Assembly (NCBI GenBank): GCA_910586995.1
Contig: CAJUKZ010000009.1
Span: forward strand, 19,489 to 83,488
Direction of reading: 5' to 3'
DNA: 64,000 nt
DNA from: an uncultured Muribaculaceae bacterium
GTDB lineage: Bacteria > Bacteroidota > Bacteroidia > Bacteroidales > Muribaculaceae
Of this stretch, positions 9,019 through 18,701 are shown piece after piece. The notes beneath the pieces were generated by a model, which saw only the letters and a list, made by a program, of their open reading frames with translations, searched no databases and was not told the DNA's origin. How positions within the stretch are numbered: position 1 is the first letter of the stretch; each line of letters opens with the position of its first letter. The translations under genes and the position numbers were made by a program.

Positions 9019-9040
9019 ATCAGCCGTCAGGGCTGATTTT
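9019..9040 (+). terminator. Hairpin after ispE
   Basis: A perfect 7-bp stem (ATCAGCC 9019-9025 / GGCTGAT 9031-9037) with a 5-nt loop runs into TTTT. It separates ispE from grpE and is short enough that termination may be partial. Confidence 0.6.
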
Positions 9041-9102
9041 GGCAATGTTTTTGCTGTAGATATATGAAGAAGCCTAAATTTTTCAAGAACAAACACAAGC
9101 GT

Positions 9103-9702
9103 ATGGAAAATAAAGCCAACGAAAAAGATAAAATGAACAGTGTGGCGGAGGAGAATGCCACCAACCAGCCCGAAATCGAGGATGTGAATGTGGAATACGT
9201 GGATGGCCAGCCCGCAGAGGAAGGTGAAAGCGATGCCGCAGCCACACTTGCAGCCGATCTTGAGGCCACACAGGCCGCTTTGGAAAAGGAGCGCAAGGAG
9301 TATAAGTTTCTGCTTGCAGATTTCGACAACTTCCGCAAGCGGGTGCAGAAAGAAAAAGCTGAACTGATCCGTAACGGTGCTGAAAAGGCAATGGCCGGTC
9401 TGCTTCCCATACTTGACGACTTCGAGCGTGGACTCGAGGCGTCGAAGTCGGTAGCCGACGCTGAGTCGGTTCGTCAGGGAATGGAACTGATCTACAATAA
9501 GTTTGTGAAATACCTCGACCAGAATGGTGTCAAGGCTATGGATAGCACTGGTGCGGACTTCGACGCCGACTTCCACGAAGCCATAGCAACGATTCCTGCG
9601 CCGTCGCCTGAACTCAAGGGTAAGGTGATAGACACCACGCAGAGGGGATATATGATAAATGACAAAGTACTCCGCCATGCAAAAGTGGTGGTAGGAGAAT
9701 AA
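9103..9702 (+). CDS. grpE: Nucleotide exchange factor GrpE
   Basis: GrpE releases ADP from DnaK in the cytosol. The product has an acidic, disordered N-terminus, a long coiled coil (about residues 50-110) containing [16 protein letters not shown], and the GrpE head with DDFERGLEA and the C-terminal [17 protein letters not shown] prefer the ATG at 9103 (200 residues). The frame can also start at 9064, which would add 13 basic residues (MKKPKFFKNKHKR) atypical for GrpE, so the start is uncertain. dnaJ follows after 14 bp. dnaK is not in the window. Confidence 0.96.
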   Translation: MENKANEKDKMNSVAEENATNQPEIEDVNVEYVDGQPAEEGESDAAATLAADLEATQAALEKERKEYKFLLADFDNFRKRVQKEKAELIRNGAEKAMAGLLPILDDFERGLEASKSVADAESVRQGMELIYNKFVKYLDQNGVKAMDSTGADFDADFHEAIATIPAPSPELKGKVIDTTQRGYMINDKVLRHAKVVVGE

Positions 9703-9716
9703 TCACCACCGGCGAC

Positions 9717-10886
9717 ATGGAAAAAAGAGATTACTACGAAGTGCTCGGCGTAAGCAAGAACGCCACTAAAGATGAGCTTAAAAAAGCATACCGTAAGCTG
9801 GCCATCAAATATCACCCGGACAAGAATCCGGGCGACAAGGAGGCTGTGGAGAAATTCAAGGAGGCTGCTGAAGCATACGATGTGCTCAGCGACGACGACA
9901 AGCGTGCCAAGTACGACCAGTTCGGGCACAATATGGGTCCGCAGGGCTTCGGTGGTTCCGGCGGCGGCTTCTACAGCGGCGGCGGAATGTCGATGGAGGA
10001 TATTTTCTCGCAGTTCGGCGATATATTCGGCGGCGGCTTCGGTGGCTTCGGCGGTTTCGGCGGAGCTACGGGAGGTCGTACACGGACCAAACGTCAGCGT
10101 CGCGGTTCGGACCTGCGCATAAAGGTGAAACTGACACTTGAGGATATAGCCAAGGGTGCTAACAAGACACTGAAGATACCTACGTATGTGAAGTGCGAGA
10201 AGTGCAATGGCACAGGTGCGCGCGACGGTGTGGCATTCGCCACATGTAACACGTGTCACGGCACAGGCAGTGTGACCCAGGTGCAGCATACCATACTCGG
10301 CGACATGCAGAGCACGGCCACATGTCCTACCTGTGAGGGTAGCGGTAAGGTGATAACCGAGAAATGCCAGCACTGCCACGGTGAAGGTGTCATAAGAGAG
10401 GAACGCACTGTATCTTTCAACATTCCGGCAGGTGTATCCGACGGCATGACGCTCACTATCAAGGGTAATGGTAATGCTCCGCGTGGAGGTGGCGTGAACG
10501 GCGACCTTCTCGTGGTGATCGAGGAGATAAAGCATCCGGAACTGATACGCGACGGCAACGACGTGATCTACAATCTGCTGCTTGATCTGCCTACGGCAAT
10601 GCTCGGCGGCAGTGTGGAAGTGCCCACTATAGGAGGGCGCGCGCGCCTGAAGATCGCAGCCGGTACGCAGCCGGGCAAGGTGCTGCGACTGCGCGGCAAG
10701 GGTCTGCCTTCGACTGAGGGCTACGGCACAGGCGATGAGCTTGTCAACGTGATGGTGTACATTCCTGAAAAGCTCTCCGACGAGGAGAAAGCTGCAGTCG
10801 AGGCCATGCGCACATCACCTAACGTGACTCCGACCGAGGACGAGAAGAAACGTATATTCTCGAAGCTGAAGCATATTTTCGAGTAA
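9717..10886 (+). CDS. dnaJ: Chaperone DnaJ (Hsp40)
   Basis: A full-length type I Hsp40 (389 residues) that delivers unfolded clients to DnaK and stimulates its ATPase. Domain order: J-domain with the HPD triad at residues 33-35, a Gly/Phe-rich linker (about 75-125), a zinc-finger domain with four CxxCxGxG-type repeats ([32 protein letters not shown]), then the C-terminal substrate-binding domains. It follows grpE by 14 bp and ends at a strong intrinsic terminator, so grpE-dnaJ is a two-gene unit. I saw no CIRCE-type operator upstream. Confidence 0.98.
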   Translation: MEKRDYYEVLGVSKNATKDELKKAYRKLAIKYHPDKNPGDKEAVEKFKEAAEAYDVLSDDDKRAKYDQFGHNMGPQGFGGSGGGFYSGGGMSMEDIFSQFGDIFGGGFGGFGGFGGATGGRTRTKRQRRGSDLRIKVKLTLEDIAKGANKTLKIPTYVKCEKCNGTGARDGVAFATCNTCHGTGSVTQVQHTILGDMQSTATCPTCEGSGKVITEKCQHCHGEGVIREERTVSFNIPAGVSDGMTLTIKGNGNAPRGGGVNGDLLVVIEEIKHPELIRDGNDVIYNLLLDLPTAMLGGSVEVPTIGGRARLKIAAGTQPGKVLRLRGKGLPSTEGYGTGDELVNVMVYIPEKLSDEEKAAVEAMRTSPNVTPTEDEKKRIFSKLKHIFE

Positions 10887-10910
10887 TCTCCTGACGATTG
10901 AATATATTGA

Positions 10911-10951
10911 GGGCCTGCACACCGGAATTTCCGGAGAGCAGGCCCTTTTTT
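10911..10951 (+). terminator. Intrinsic terminator after dnaJ
   Basis: A perfect 8-bp GC-rich stem (GGGCCTGC 10911-10918 / GCAGGCCC 10938-10945) is followed by six T residues on the plus strand. Confidence 0.9.
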
Positions 10952-10973
10952 CGGAGGTATGGTTATTAAGATC

Positions 10974-12497
10974 TTATTTCCCGGGGAGCCTGGAAATAAT
11001 CATCCGGTTTATTGCATCTCTTTCGTCGCTGTTCAGTCCGATAGTGTAGCATAGTCCTGCTGCGACAATGAATCCTGCGGATGATGTGGCGAGTACAGAG
11101 ACTGTGCTTGCGCTGTCGAACACAGTGAACCAGAAGACAGCCGTAACTGCCGCTGCCGAGCATAATACTATGGTTTCCCTCACTATCACCGGTGAGATCT
11201 CAGAGATAAAATCATTGTAGAAGAATTTCCGGTAGTATGCGAATTTGATGCCTGCGCAAAGCAGGCTGCTGAGTATGCATAGCCAGATTACATATTCGGG
11301 AGGGAAATTGCAAAATTTCAGTCCGGCGTATGCCAATCCGAAGCACAGAATTTTGGGTAGTGTGAGGTAGATGATGAATCTGCTGATGTGCCCAGTGGCG
11401 TTTATGGCCATGTGGAAAGTCCCGCCCATTGAGAGGAACAGGATTTCGATCATCAGCAGGCGTGTGAACAGCACTGAGTAAGGTGGGACTTCAGGCAGCC
11501 ATATGCGCAGCACCCATTCTGCACAGAAGAATGCTGGTACGGTGAGCACGAGCATCAGCAGGAAAGACAGCTTGGATGTCTGCAATACGAGGCGGTCCAT
11601 CTGCGACAGACGTCCGGACGCATAGTGCATCGTTATCTGCGGCTGGGCGGCCATCTGGAAGCCGGTTACGAAATTGATGAGGATTGATTTAACGTTGTAG
11701 GCGATACCGCGGGCCGCATTCACTACAGGTCCGAAGACTACATTGAGGAGGATGTTCATACCTTGATCCACGAATATATCGCCGAAATTGCCAAAAAGAT
11801 TCCAACCTGAGTAGCTGAGAATCTCGCGCATTTTATCGCCCGATACTTCGATTCCGACGCGGCATTCACTGAATTTTCTTGCCGCCAACCAATATACTGC
11901 GGTTATTGCGCCTGTCACAATCGCCGTCAGCGCCGCATAGAGTTCGAGCTTGTCGAGAGGAATCCACACGAGAAGGAACACGATGAGTAGTTTCAGTACA
12001 GATTCTATCACACTTGTGTATGCGAAGAATCCCATGCGCTCGTGTGCGATGAAAGCGGCATTGAAGGGTATGCGCAATATGCTGAAGATCATCGACAGCA
12101 CAGAGTATTGATAAACGGCCATTGCGGCAGTCATGCGTTCCGGAGGTATCACCAGCACTTTGGCCACAACCCATAGTCCGACAGTCTCGGCTATCAGCAG
12201 GATGGCTGCTATGAGGATCAGGTATATGGTGAATGTGACCTTGAATACGTGACGCTGGGAGTCCAGGTCTCCCTTGCCAAGCTCGAAGGCGAAGAAGCGC
12301 GTGGAGGCAGCCGACATTGTGGATGTCAGGAATGTGAACATAGCCACAAATCCACCTATCACGTTATATACACCGAAGTCCACCACTCCAAGTGTGGCCA
12401 GGACTATGCGTGTTGCATAAAGCGACACGCCTACTGTCACCAGTGTGCGTGTATATAAGAATAATGTGTTCTTTGCTACTGTCGAATTGCTACCCAT
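10974..12497 (-). CDS. Wzx-like polysaccharide flippase (MATE/MVF superfamily)
   Basis: This 507-residue protein has about 12-14 hydrophobic helices and the N-terminal pattern of oligosaccharide flippases: KNTLFLYTRTLVTVGVSLYATRIVLATLG, then DFGVYNVIGGFV. Such proteins move undecaprenyl-linked glycans across the inner membrane. It lies 21 bp downstream of a UDP-glucose dehydrogenase gene in the same operon, which points to export of a uronic-acid-containing glycan. No glycosyltransferases are next to it, so the rest of that pathway must be elsewhere. Assignment to the superfamily is firm, the substrate is not. Confidence 0.87.
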   Translation of the reverse strand: MGSNSTVAKNTLFLYTRTLVTVGVSLYATRIVLATLGVVDFGVYNVIGGFVAMFTFLTSTMSAASTRFFAFELGKGDLDSQRHVFKVTFTIYLILIAAILLIAETVGLWVVAKVLVIPPERMTAAMAVYQYSVLSMIFSILRIPFNAAFIAHERMGFFAYTSVIESVLKLLIVFLLVWIPLDKLELYAALTAIVTGAITAVYWLAARKFSECRVGIEVSGDKMREILSYSGWNLFGNFGDIFVDQGMNILLNVVFGPVVNAARGIAYNVKSILINFVTGFQMAAQPQITMHYASGRLSQMDRLVLQTSKLSFLLMLVLTVPAFFCAEWVLRIWLPEVPPYSVLFTRLLMIEILFLSMGGTFHMAINATGHISRFIIYLTLPKILCFGLAYAGLKFCNFPPEYVIWLCILSSLLCAGIKFAYYRKFFYNDFISEISPVIVRETIVLCSAAAVTAVFWFTVFDSASTVSVLATSSAGFIVAAGLCYTIGLNSDERDAINRMIISRLPGK

Positions 12498-12518
12498 GCC
12501 TGATCTGCTTTGTCGGTG

Positions 12519-13835
12519 TCAGTCGTTGGCGAACAGGTCGCGTGTGTATACTTTGTCGGTCACGTCGGCCAGGTCGGGGCTTGTGCGGTTGGCGATTATC
12601 ACTCTCGACAGGCGTTTGAACTCGTCGAGATCGTTGACCACGCGTGATCCGAAGAAGGTGCTGCCGTCCTCGAGCACAGGTTCGTAGACAATGACCGTTG
12701 CGCCTTTGGCCTTGATGCGCTTCATCACACCTTGGACAGAAGATTGCCGGAAATTGTCGGAATCGGTCTTCATTGTGAGCCTGTACACACCGATAATGCA
12801 TTCGTCCTCGTTCACGGAGCCGAAGCTGTTGCGGTCGGAGTAGGTATAATATCCGGCTTTGCGCAGCACCCGGTCGGCGATGAAGTCCTTGCGGGTGCGG
12901 TTGCTCTCCACGATGGCGTTCATCATGTTCTGCGGCACGTTGGCATAGTTGGCCAGCAGTTGTTTGGTGTCTTTGGGGAGGCAATAGCCTCCGTAGCCGA
13001 ACGATGGGTTGTTGTAGTGTGTGCCTATGCGCGGGTCAAGACCTACACCTTCGATTATGGCACGTGTGTCGAGTCCTTTGACCTCGGCGTAGGTGTCAAG
13101 CTCGTTGAAGTAGCTGACCCTGAGGGCCAGGTATGTGTTGGCGAACAGTTTCACGGCCTCAGCTTCCTTGAGTCCCATTATGAGGGTGGGGATGTCTTTT
13201 TTCAGAGCGCCTTGAGAGAGCAGTGATGCTAATGTGTCGGCTGCCCGGGAGAGCATTCCGAGGTCGGCGACTTTGAGTATGTCGGCATTCTCGGCCTGGA
13301 ATCTCGGATCGTCGATTATCTTTGGCACGCCTACAATGATGCGCGACGGGTAGAGGTTGTCGTAGAGCGCGTTGCCCTCGCGCAGAAATTCGGGAGAGAA
13401 CAGCAGATTGAGTCTGCCGACGCCTTTGGCGGCATATTTTGAGTAGAGCGAGCGGCAGTAGCCAACCGGAATTGTGGACTTTATGACCATCACAGCACGG
13501 GGATTGACCTCGAGCACAAGGTCTATGACTTCCTCGACGCGCGAGGTGTCGAAATAGTTGCGCACCGGATCGTAGTTGGTAGGCGCGGCGATAACCACAA
13601 AGTCGGCGTCGGCATATGCCGATGCTCCGTCGAGAGTCGCCCGCAGGTCGAGCGGCATATCACGCAGGTATTTTTCTATATAGCTGTCGCGTATGGGAGA
13701 GCGGCGGTTGTTCACCATCTCCACTTTCTCAGGTATCAGATCGACGGCTGTCACTTGGTTGTGGACTGCAAGCAGAGTGGCGATGCTCATGCCCACATAG
13801 CCTGTGCCGGCCACAGCTATGTTGTATTTTTTCAT
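12519..13835 (-). CDS. ugd: UDP-glucose 6-dehydrogenase
   Basis: The 438-residue enzyme oxidises UDP-glucose to UDP-glucuronate with two NAD+, supplying uronic acid for surface glycans. The N-terminal Rossmann fold shows VAGTGYVG (residues 8-15), followed by [13 protein letters not shown] and [14 protein letters not shown]. The catalytic Cys285 lies in [15 protein letters not shown], which matches the short E. coli-type Ugd closely, and the UDP-binding C-terminal domain follows. It is somewhat longer than E. coli Ugd (388). It has its own promoter and leads a two-gene minus-strand operon with a flippase. Confidence 0.95.
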   Translation of the reverse strand: MKKYNIAVAGTGYVGMSIATLLAVHNQVTAVDLIPEKVEMVNNRRSPIRDSYIEKYLRDMPLDLRATLDGASAYADADFVVIAAPTNYDPVRNYFDTSRVEEVIDLVLEVNPRAVMVIKSTIPVGYCRSLYSKYAAKGVGRLNLLFSPEFLREGNALYDNLYPSRIIVGVPKIIDDPRFQAENADILKVADLGMLSRAADTLASLLSQGALKKDIPTLIMGLKEAEAVKLFANTYLALRVSYFNELDTYAEVKGLDTRAIIEGVGLDPRIGTHYNNPSFGYGGYCLPKDTKQLLANYANVPQNMMNAIVESNRTRKDFIADRVLRKAGYYTYSDRNSFGSVNEDECIIGVYRLTMKTDSDNFRQSSVQGVMKRIKAKGATVIVYEPVLEDGSTFFGSRVVNDLDEFKRLSRVIIANRTSPDLADVTDKVYTRDLFAND

Positions 13836-13857
13836 TAGGTCATGTGATTGGTCATTG

Positions 13858-13889
13858 CAAAGTTAAGCACATTAGTCCGAAATAGCAAA
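13858..13889 (-). promoter_or_regulatory. Promoter of ugd-flippase operon
   Basis: On the minus strand TTTG (13889-13886), a 20-bp spacer and TAACTTTG (13865-13858) match the Bacteroidetes consensus. Transcription would start about 15 nt before the ugd start codon. Confidence 0.75.
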
Positions 13890-13947
13890 ATGTGCAGGCT
13901 TTAGTTTGTCCGCAGGTGTATTGTCCTATGGGTGGATTAACTTTGAT

Positions 13948-13978
13948 TTTGATTAGTGGCTAAAAATAAGTAACTTTG
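13948..13978 (+). promoter_or_regulatory. Promoter of the outer-membrane barrel operon
   Basis: TTTG at 13948-13951, a 19-bp spacer and TAACTTTG at 13971-13978 give a perfect Bacteroidetes promoter. The transcript would begin near 13985. This rules out the upstream start at 13976 for the next gene and supports the ATG at 14006. A second TAACTTTG at 13938 lacks a well-spaced partner. Confidence 0.75.
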
Positions 13979-14005
13979 CGGGATATTTTTTACCATCATT
14001 ACCGC

Positions 14006-14746
14006 ATGAAAACTGTTATTAACAGGCTTACGTTGTTGTTTGTCGCTGTGGCCGTAGCGTTGTCCGCTGCGTCGCAGGAGCAATTCAAACGCAGTCTCGG
14101 TCAGGAATCGTTTATTCCAAAGGGCCAGTGGATCACGGGCGTGTCGGTTAGTTATTCGCATTCGAGTCAGGACAATTACCAGTTCCTTATCATAGAGGGA
14201 ATCGACGGAGATACTTACTCTTATAAAGTGTCGCCTATGGCAATGTATTGCTTCAAGGACAATCTTGCGGCGGGCATGCGTCTGAGCTATCAGCGTCAGC
14301 GCACGCATCTTGACAAAGCTGATGTGATAATCGACTCTGAAACAGAGTATAACGTGGATAATCTGTACAGTATATCCCACAAGTTCTATGCTACGGCTGC
14401 TTTCCGTAATTATCTTTCGTTTGGCTCGTCGAAGCGTTTCGGCCTGTTCAATGAAGTACAGCTACAGTTCGGTGCAGGCGAGTCGAAGCTGTGCAGCGGT
14501 AGCGGGCAGGATCTCACGGGTACATTCTCGCGCAGCTATTCGGTGGATATAGGCCTGGCGCCCGGAATCGTGATGTTCCTGAATAACTATTCGGCCATAG
14601 AGGTGAATGTGGGTGTGCTCGGTTTCAGCTATGACCACACGCGCCAGGTGACAGACCAGGTGTATGTGGCGCACTATAATACGAAAAGCGCCAATTTCAA
14701 GATAAATCTGTTTTCGATAACCTTCGGTGTCACGTTCTACCTATGA
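14006..14746 (+). CDS. Predicted outer membrane beta-barrel protein (first of a tandem pair)
   Basis: A 246-residue secreted protein of unknown function. Residues 1-22 form a signal peptide, and the mature part alternates hydrophobic and polar residues with many aromatic-ended strands, ending in INLFSITFGVTFYL, as expected of a small outer membrane barrel. Shared landmarks with the next gene are a FxPKGxW segment, YCFKDN or YFFRNN, an AFRNYL/AYRNYV strand and an FGLFNEV/FAVFNEV strand, so the two are paralogs. The start is fixed by the promoter just upstream. It overlaps the next gene by 4 bp (ATGA) and is cotranscribed with a PCMD lipoprotein. Confidence 0.75.
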   Translation: MKTVINRLTLLFVAVAVALSAASQEQFKRSLGQESFIPKGQWITGVSVSYSHSSQDNYQFLIIEGIDGDTYSYKVSPMAMYCFKDNLAAGMRLSYQRQRTHLDKADVIIDSETEYNVDNLYSISHKFYATAAFRNYLSFGSSKRFGLFNEVQLQFGAGESKLCSGSGQDLTGTFSRSYSVDIGLAPGIVMFLNNYSAIEVNVGVLGFSYDHTRQVTDQVYVAHYNTKSANFKINLFSITFGVTFYL

Positions 14747-15642
14747 GAAAGCTTAATATCATAAAGATAGCCGCAGCGATAGCTGTGTGTGCCTTATCCT
14801 GGGCCGGCGCGTCGGCATCCGAAATGTCAGCCGACACAGTGTATCTTGTGGTGCGCGACACGGTCTATATCGAGCGTCCGGCCGAGCCCGTTCTGCCGGT
14901 CAATCCGGCCGACGAAAAAGTGATAGTCGGCGAAGATACAGTGTCGATAATTCTGCCTGAGCGCAATTTCGGGCGTTACGACCGCGGTCTTTACAATTAT
15001 CTGTTCGTGCCGCGAGGCCGCTGGGCTTTCGGGCTGACGGCAAGCTACGGTGAATTCAGTTCTGAGGATGTGCAGGTATTGTCGGTGTTGTCGGATTTCG
15101 ACTTCAAGGGCAAGATGTACTCCATAAAGCCTTCGGTAAGCTACTTTTTCCGAAACAACCAGTCGGTGGGTTTCGTGCTTGATTATTCCCGAGGCGAGGC
15201 AAATCTCGGCAGCCTGAGCGTGGATATAGATGATGACCTGAGTTTCAACATACATGATGTGAGCTACTACAGCGAGAGCTATACGATGAGCGTGGCTTAC
15301 CGCAACTATGTGGGACTTGGTCGAGAGAAGCGCTTCGCGGTATTCAACGAGGTGGCTCTTGCATTCGGCAGCGGTTCGTCGCGTTTCAAGCGGTATTATA
15401 ACGACGAACTGCGTGACACGCGCACTTCCACCACCAAGGCTTCGCTGAATTTTTCGCCCGGTCTGTGTGTGTTCATTCAGGATAATGTGTGCTTCAATAT
15501 CTCGTTCGGTGTGTTCGGTATCAAACTTGAGAAAGAGCGGCAGAGCACAAATGGCGAGGACGAGGGCTCAAGATTCTCGTCGGGAGCGAACTTCCGCTTC
15601 AATATCTTCAACATCAACTTCGGGATAGCCGTGGTGATATAA
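14743..15642 (+). CDS. Predicted outer membrane beta-barrel protein (second of a tandem pair)
   Basis: This 299-residue protein has a signal peptide (about residues 1-25) and a short N-terminal extension rich in Asp, Thr and Pro that its paralog lacks. The barrel then follows with RGRWAFGLTASYGEF, YFFRNNQSVGF, AYRNYVGLG and FAVFNEVALAFGSG, ending in a hydrophobic terminal strand. It arose by duplication of the preceding gene. Function is unknown. Translational coupling to both neighbours suggests that the two barrels and the following lipoprotein work together at the outer membrane. Confidence 0.75.
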   Translation: MRKLNIIKIAAAIAVCALSWAGASASEMSADTVYLVVRDTVYIERPAEPVLPVNPADEKVIVGEDTVSIILPERNFGRYDRGLYNYLFVPRGRWAFGLTASYGEFSSEDVQVLSVLSDFDFKGKMYSIKPSVSYFFRNNQSVGFVLDYSRGEANLGSLSVDIDDDLSFNIHDVSYYSESYTMSVAYRNYVGLGREKRFAVFNEVALAFGSGSSRFKRYYNDELRDTRTSTTKASLNFSPGLCVFIQDNVCFNISFGVFGIKLEKERQSTNGEDEGSRFSSGANFRFNIFNINFGIAVVI

Positions 15643-15652
15643 TCGGTTGATC

Positions 15653-17239
15653 ATGAATACAAGGAGAAGACATAGTAATATATGTATGGTGTCCGCATTG
15701 CTGGCAATAGTCGTGCTGTGCGGATCGTGTATCAAGAATAATATTCCCTATCCCCGCATACAGGTCAATTTCAGACAGTTTGTGGTCGAGGGGCAGACTC
15801 GCCAGGCGCAGATAGACTCGGTGAATATGGTGCTTACGGCATATATCGGCGAGACTGTAGACCCATATGATGTCCATGTGACTGAATATGCCATCACACC
15901 TAAGGCTGAGATAGTGGATAATCCGTTCGACGCCGGTGGTGTCGACATGTCGGCAGATATGGTGCTTACCTTGAGGCTTTATCAGGACTACAAATGGGTG
16001 GTGCGCGCTGTGCAGGACATACGCCGCTACTTTACGGTCGAGGGGCAGATAGGATCGCCGGTGATAGATCCGGTGGGACGCCGCGTGATTGTGCAGATAC
16101 CCCAGACGGCTGATGCCTCGCGACTGCATGTGCTCACTGCCAAACTCGGACCGGAGGGTTCGGTGATCACGCCGGATATAGCAGGAACGACAGTGGATGC
16201 ATCTCTGCCGTTGAAACTTGAGGTAAGCAGCTTCGGACGCACGCAGGAGTGGACCGTATATGTGGAAAAAACCGAGGCTATGGTGACTACTGTGCGTGCC
16301 GACGGATGGACCCGTGTGGCATGGATCTACGGACAGGCTCAGGTTGGCGCTGAATATGGCGTGGAGTACAGGATCAAGGGCGATTCCGAATGGAAGGTGT
16401 GTCCGCAGGACTGGATCACCTCTGAAGGCGGTGACTTCCGCGCGCGCCTGACCGGGCTGTTGCCTATGACGACATACGAGGCTCGTGCCATTAGTGGAGG
16501 AGACGAGGGTGCAGTGATGGAATTCACCACCGGACAGGACATTCAGATCGGCAATATGATGCTCGACGATTGGTGGAAAGACGGTAAGGTGTGGTGTCCG
16601 TGGACCGAAGGTGGTGAGCAGGTCTGGGATACCGGCAATAAAGGCGCTACCACACTCGGCGATTCGAACTCGACACCTACCGAAGATACCTCGACCGGCA
16701 CAGGTCAGGCTGCCAGGCTCGAGACCAGATTTGTGGGTATCGGACCGCTTGGAAAACTTGCCGCCGGCAATATCTTTGTAGGTAAGTATGTCCGCACCGA
16801 CGGCACTAACGGAGTCTTGAGCTTCGGACATCCCTTCGAGGAGCGTCCCACACGCCTGACGGGGTATTACAAATACAAGTCTGCCCCGATTTCGTCGGTG
16901 ACGGAGGGCTATGAGGCTCTTGCCGGACGTCCGGATACGTGTATCGTGTGGGTTGCGCTCATCGACAGCGACCAGCCATTCGAGGTGCGTACCAATCCGC
17001 GCAACAGACAGATTTTCGATCCCGAAGGCTCGTATGTGGTCGCTTATGGAAAGATGCAGACAGCGGAGTCGTCCGATGCGTATGCACGGTTTGATATTGA
17101 GCTTGAATACAAGTCCACCGACCGCAAGCCCAAATATCTGCTGATAACGGCGTCGGCCTCCAAGTACGGCGACTATTTCACCGGTGGCAATGGGGCTGTG
17201 CTTTATGTGGACGATCTTCAGCTTCTCTACGACTTCTGA
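15653..17239 (+). CDS. PCMD domain lipoprotein (putative glycan-binding)
   Basis: A 528-residue surface-type lipoprotein with lipobox LCGSC (Cys26). The N-terminal half holds Ig-like/fibronectin-like domains (a DUF4493-like or cadherin-like region, then LLPMTTYEARAISG, an Fn3-type ending). The C-terminal half, from MMLDDWW, is the putative carbohydrate metabolism domain common in Bacteroidetes, with GSYVVAYGKMQ and the terminal LYVDDLQLLYDF. PCMD proteins are structurally related to carbohydrate-binding modules; ligand unknown. I use the ATG at 15653, since the in-frame codon at 15647 is only a TTG. It begins 10 bp after the second barrel gene. Confidence 0.82.
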   Translation: MNTRRRHSNICMVSALLAIVVLCGSCIKNNIPYPRIQVNFRQFVVEGQTRQAQIDSVNMVLTAYIGETVDPYDVHVTEYAITPKAEIVDNPFDAGGVDMSADMVLTLRLYQDYKWVVRAVQDIRRYFTVEGQIGSPVIDPVGRRVIVQIPQTADASRLHVLTAKLGPEGSVITPDIAGTTVDASLPLKLEVSSFGRTQEWTVYVEKTEAMVTTVRADGWTRVAWIYGQAQVGAEYGVEYRIKGDSEWKVCPQDWITSEGGDFRARLTGLLPMTTYEARAISGGDEGAVMEFTTGQDIQIGNMMLDDWWKDGKVWCPWTEGGEQVWDTGNKGATTLGDSNSTPTEDTSTGTGQAARLETRFVGIGPLGKLAAGNIFVGKYVRTDGTNGVLSFGHPFEERPTRLTGYYKYKSAPISSVTEGYEALAGRPDTCIVWVALIDSDQPFEVRTNPRNRQIFDPEGSYVVAYGKMQTAESSDAYARFDIELEYKSTDRKPKYLLITASASKYGDYFTGGNGAVLYVDDLQLLYDF

Positions 17240-17308
17240 ATACAGGGAAAACCACTTGCCGCTTCCGGATGTTAATATAGGTGTAAGTCAATTTAAAACT
17301 TAGAGAAA

Positions 17309-17989
17309 ATGAAAGGAAAGAGTTCCATATTGTCGGCTGTGCTGATACTGACACTCGGTGTAGTTCTTGTGATAATCAACAGGAGTCTCCGTCCGGAGGG
17401 TATTGTAATATGCGGGGGCGTAATGTTCCTTGTGGCGGCGGTGCTTAATATATTCTTCTTCATGGGCGAGGATGCCGCCGACAATGGTAAACGCCGCAAC
17501 GGTGGTGCTCTGACGCGCATTTTCGGATGGCTGTCGTCTATAGCGGGCCTGATCCTGGGTCTGTGCATGCTCGTATTCGAGAGTTCCTTCACTCCGCTCA
17601 TCCCGTATATTTTCGGCGGAGTGCTTATATTGGCCGCGGCTTTCCATTTCTATGTGCTGTCGTTGAGCTACCGTCCCATCGTATTTCCGGGTTGGACCTA
17701 CGTTATTCCTGTGCTGATACTTGTGGCCGGTGTGTGGGTTTTCTTTATGGATGGCAATACTTCGAGCAGCCTTATGATGATCCTGACCGGCAGCGGACTA
17801 TGCGTGTTCTCGGTAGGGGTGATCATAGAGAGCGTATTTATACATAGCTATAACAAACAGCTGCGCAAGGGCGTCGTAGCCGGTCAGCCGGCAGCGCACG
17901 ACACAAAAGTTGAGGATGTCGATGCCACAGATGCCGCCGCGCAGCCTGAAAAAAGCAAATTGCGTACACTTGATGAAGCAGACAAATGA
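17309..17989 (+). CDS. DUF308/HdeD-like membrane protein
   Basis: A 226-residue inner membrane protein with about six hydrophobic helices in three hairpins, the pattern of HdeD/DUF308 proteins that are linked in other bacteria to acid stress. The recurring GxVLVIINRSL, GLILGLCMLV and PVLILVAGVWVFF helix starts are typical. A hydrophilic acidic tail of about 40 residues follows the last helix. No family residue proves function. Its last 17 bp overlap the start of the VUT transporter gene. Confidence 0.65.
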   Translation: MKGKSSILSAVLILTLGVVLVIINRSLRPEGIVICGGVMFLVAAVLNIFFFMGEDAADNGKRRNGGALTRIFGWLSSIAGLILGLCMLVFESSFTPLIPYIFGGVLILAAAFHFYVLSLSYRPIVFPGWTYVIPVLILVAGVWVFFMDGNTSSSLMMILTGSGLCVFSVGVIIESVFIHSYNKQLRKGVVAGQPAAHDTKVEDVDATDAAAQPEKSKLRTLDEADK

Positions 17990-18701
17990 AACGTCCGCGT
18001 GGCACGCACAGCAGGCGGCCAGGTCTTTTTCCTTGCCGCTGACAGTGCTGACAGTATTGTTCTGCGTGCTGCTGATAATCTCCAATCTTATAGAAATAAA
18101 AACAGTAGACCTTGGCTGGCTGCAGATCACAGCCGGCTTTGTGGTGTTTCCGTTGAGTTATATCATCAACGACTGCATAGTTGAGGTCTATGGATTTGCC
18201 AAAGCCCGTCTGGTGATATGGCTTGGCTTTGCGATGAGTCTTATGGTCAGTCTGTTTCTGCAGTTGGCCATCATGCTGCCCGGCAGTGCAGAATGGACAG
18301 CCCAGGATGCAATGGCCACAGTCTACGGCAATGTGCCGCGTATCATGGCCGCGAGTTTTGCAGCTTTCCTATGCGGGTCGATGATAAATGCATACGTCAT
18401 GGCCCGGATGAAGCGGACATCGGGAGGTCGGCATTTCTCGCTGCGTGCAATAGTATCGACGCTGTGGGGCGAAAGCGTGGATTCGCTGATATTCTTTCCC
18501 GTGGCGTTCGGCGGCATATTGCCTTGGAGTGTCATAGTCAGGCTTATGGTGACTCAGGCACTGTTGAAGACCGGTTATGAGATAGTGATCCTGCCGGTGA
18601 CTATCCGGGCCGTGCGCCTGCTCAAGAGGATCGAAGGCGGAGATTCCGCTCCTGAGCCTGAGGTGAAATCGTTCAAATGGTGGCGGATCAATGAGTTTTG
18701 A
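17973..18701 (+). CDS. YhhQ/VUT family queuosine-precursor transporter
   Basis: A 242-residue member of the Vut_1/YhhQ family, inner membrane transporters that salvage 7-deazaguanine precursors of the tRNA base queuosine. Six hydrophobic helices are visible with family marks: TAGFVVFPLSYIINDCIVEVYGF near residue 55, SFAAFLCGSMINAYVMARMK, and WGESVDSLIFFPVAF near residue 165. I chose the ATG at 17973 (MKQTNETSAWHAQ); the longer frame from 17910 would add 21 residues unlike the family. It overlaps the genes on both sides by 17 and 11 bp, suggesting coupled translation. Confidence 0.88.
   Translation: MKQTNETSAWHAQQAARSFSLPLTVLTVLFCVLLIISNLIEIKTVDLGWLQITAGFVVFPLSYIINDCIVEVYGFAKARLVIWLGFAMSLMVSLFLQLAIMLPGSAEWTAQDAMATVYGNVPRIMAASFAAFLCGSMINAYVMARMKRTSGGRHFSLRAIVSTLWGESVDSLIFFPVAFGGILPWSVIVRLMVTQALLKTGYEIVILPVTIRAVRLLKRIEGGDSAPEPEVKSFKWWRINEF

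Noticed and set aside
9492..10535. 347-codon minus-strand frame opposite grpE-dnaJ
   Set aside because: Antisense to dnaJ, whose domains are complete; the translation has no coherent structure.
15647..15652. TTG start two codons before the PCMD lipoprotein ATG
   Set aside because: The ATG at 15653 gives the same signal peptide, and nothing favours the rare TTG.
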